This document shows, one piece after another, positions 62,889 through 64,000 of a stretch of 64,000 nucleotides of DNA. A program made the translations under genes and the position numbers. The stretch's first letter is position 1. Each line of letters begins with the position of its first letter. Below the pieces are notes generated by a model that ran no database searches, was not told the origin of the DNA, and worked only from the letters and a program-made list of their open reading frames with translations. The DNA is from Flavobacterium cheongpyeongense (GTDB lineage Bacteria > Bacteroidota > Bacteroidia > Flavobacteriales > Flavobacteriaceae), in the NCBI RefSeq assembly GCF_003202435.1, contig NZ_QJHK01000009.1:62001-126000 (forward strand). Direction: 5' to 3'.

Positions 62889-63688
62889 ACACACAAAACA
62901 CCATGCATTATACGCACAATTACCTGATAAATCCAACCAATCCAATAACAGTAAACCTGATTGGCGCAGGAGGAACAGGAAGCAGGATGCTGACCGAACT
63001 CGCAAGATTGAATCACAGCCTAATCGCTTTGGGTCACGCAGGATTGCAGGTTCATTTATTTGATGATGATTTAGTAACTGTGGCAAATCAGGGACGCCAG
63101 CTTTTTGCAGATGCTGAGGTTGGACTTCCTAAAGCCGTAGCACTCATCAACCGCACCAACCGTTTTTTCGGAACGAATTGGAAAGCGGTAACCGAGCAGT
63201 TCTCAACGGCTAATCTGAAATGCCTGCCCAATCGTGGCAGGGCAAACCTCTATATAAGTTGTATGGATACCGTATCGGCACGTTTTGATATTGCAGATTT
63301 CCTGCTGAATTGCAATATAAATAGCGATTTTGAGCGTACCAAATCTCTCTATTGGCTTGACCTCGGGAATGCTCAAAATACGGGACAGGCGATACTCTCA
63401 ACCATCAGCGAAATCCAACAGCCTGATTCCAAACTATACAGGACTGTACAGAATCTTCCAATGGTAACTGATGAATTTAAGGAATTACTTCAGGCGCAGA
63501 GCGATAATGATGAGCCAAGCTGTTCTCTTGCAGAGGCACTTGAAAAACAGGACTTGTTCATTAATGCCACACTTGCCAGTATGGGGGCATCACTTTTATG
63601 GAAGCTGTTCCGTGAAGGAATGATCTCCCAAAGAGGATTTTTTCTGAATCTGGGAAATTTTAAAACAGAACCCATAATGGTAGGCTGA
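62885..63688 (+). CDS. PRTRC system ThiF-family protein
   Basis: A 267-residue ThiF/E1-like protein. Adenylate-binding loop NLIGAGGTGSRMLTEL near residue 24, VHLFDDDLVTVANQGRQLF (the usual D...N.RQ site) near 56, then a Rossmann remainder (LYISCMDTVSARFDIADFLL) and a C-terminal LGNFKTEP. ThiF proteins adenylate the C-terminus of ubiquitin-like partners. No zinc-binding Cys pairs or active-site Cys clearly stand out, so transfer chemistry is uncertain. It ends the cassette and is followed by a strong terminator. Confidence 0.88.
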   Translation: MNTQNTMHYTHNYLINPTNPITVNLIGAGGTGSRMLTELARLNHSLIALGHAGLQVHLFDDDLVTVANQGRQLFADAEVGLPKAVALINRTNRFFGTNWKAVTEQFSTANLKCLPNRGRANLYISCMDTVSARFDIADFLLNCNINSDFERTKSLYWLDLGNAQNTGQAILSTISEIQQPDSKLYRTVQNLPMVTDEFKELLQAQSDNDEPSCSLAEALEKQDLFINATLASMGASLLWKLFREGMISQRGFFLNLGNFKTEPIMVG

Positions 63689-63695
63689 TGCCCGC

Positions 63696-63738
63696 CGCCC
63701 CGCAATTGAGCTTCCTACGGCCGGGCAATTGCGGGGCG
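63696..63738 (+). terminator. Strong intrinsic terminator after the PRTRC operon
   Basis: CGCCCCGCAATTG (63696-63708) and CAATTGCGGGGCG (63726-63738) form a perfect 13-bp stem with a 17-nt loop, followed by CTTT. It begins 8 bp after the ThiF stop. Confidence 0.85.
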
Positions 63739-63752
63739 CTTTAAAACGGAAC

Positions 63753-63805
63753 AACATCGTTAGTCATATTGCTCATTACTTAATCGCAATATGACTAACG
63801 ATGTT
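63753..63805. repeat. Perfect 20-bp inverted repeat
   Basis: AACATCGTTAGTCATATTGC (63753-63772) and its exact reverse complement at 63786-63805 flank a 13-nt loop; three more outer bases pair if one base bulges. It stands 15 bp after the terminator of the PRTRC operon and is followed by TTTGTGTTTTAATATTTTTT, so it may be a second terminator or a DNA-level site. The remainder to 64000 is AT-rich without a gene I can support. Confidence 0.65.
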
Positions 63806-64000
63806 TGTGTTTTAATATTTTTTATTTTCAAATACTTAAATAATTCGATTAAACAGCCTTATAAGCTTTCAAATACTGATTAGTTTCTGCTCAGCCAATT
63901 AATTTACTTTTTATCGATTTTTTAAAGGTAATTTTTACAAATTAATACATATATTCGCAAAAAAAAATTCACTCAAAAGTATTATTAAACTTGTTAATAT

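Overview
The window is a low-GC stretch from a member of the Bacteroidota, most likely a Flavobacteriaceae species (Flavobacterium/Chryseobacterium type). The evidence is TAnnTTTG -7 promoter boxes, a SusC/SusD pair, a DUF6520 protein, an Hc1 histone-like gene, CTnDOT-type tra genes, mobABC and a PRTRC cassette. Nearly everything fits the inside of one large integrative conjugative element, or a related plasmid, loaded with cargo. No integrase, tRNA, rRNA, CRISPR array or recognisable element end was found in the window.

Layout. (1) 1-10.4 kb, minus strand: conjugation genes (traE pilin-like, traF, traG ATPase, partial traI-like) with a 1855-residue methylase-helicase of the phage P1 DarB type inside the operon, plus a structured leader or attenuator before traE. 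(2) 10.6-16.3 kb: lipoproteins, an AraC regulator, a membrane-anchored TPR/AraC hybrid regulator and a small histone H1-like gene. (3) 16.3-24.6 kb, all minus strand: one-gene units, each followed by a ~115-130 bp dyad-bearing intergenic element, which looks like a cassette array. Its products include a RecD-like helicase with a TPR/OB partner, a putative ADP-ribosyltransferase, a Shedu-like nuclease, a GIY-YIG-like protein and a permuted papain-fold amidase. (4) 24.9-34.7 kb: an XRE regulator, then a long-leader operon of SusC, SusD and an S9 peptidase, facing a DUF6520 secreted Cys-rich protein and a MauE-like membrane protein. (5) 35.0-39.6 kb: candidate oriT, mobA, mobB relaxase, mobC coupling protein. 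(6) 39.6-58.2 kb: defence island with DUF1016 (YhcG-type) nuclease, DUF1810, then DNA phosphorothioation genes dndC-dndD-dndE extended by five further co-directional genes (DEDDh exonuclease, membrane protein, SAM methyltransferase, ParB-like protein, putative nuclease), converging on the restriction operon XRE-dptF-dptG-dptH. (7) 58.2-63.7 kb: structured leader, ssb, DUF932 and the PRTRC cassette.

How it works together (inference). Tra and Mob modules move the element. DarB-like protein may shield incoming DNA. Dnd sulfur modification marks self DNA and DptFGH attacks unmarked DNA. The cassette-like genes add single-gene defences or toxins. PRTRC, SSB and DUF932 belong to element maintenance. 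The most novel-looking feature is the five-gene extension of the dnd operon, especially its ParB-like/putative-nuclease pair. The cassette-like repeats and the two structured RNA-like elements (9815-9906 and 25257-25360) come next.
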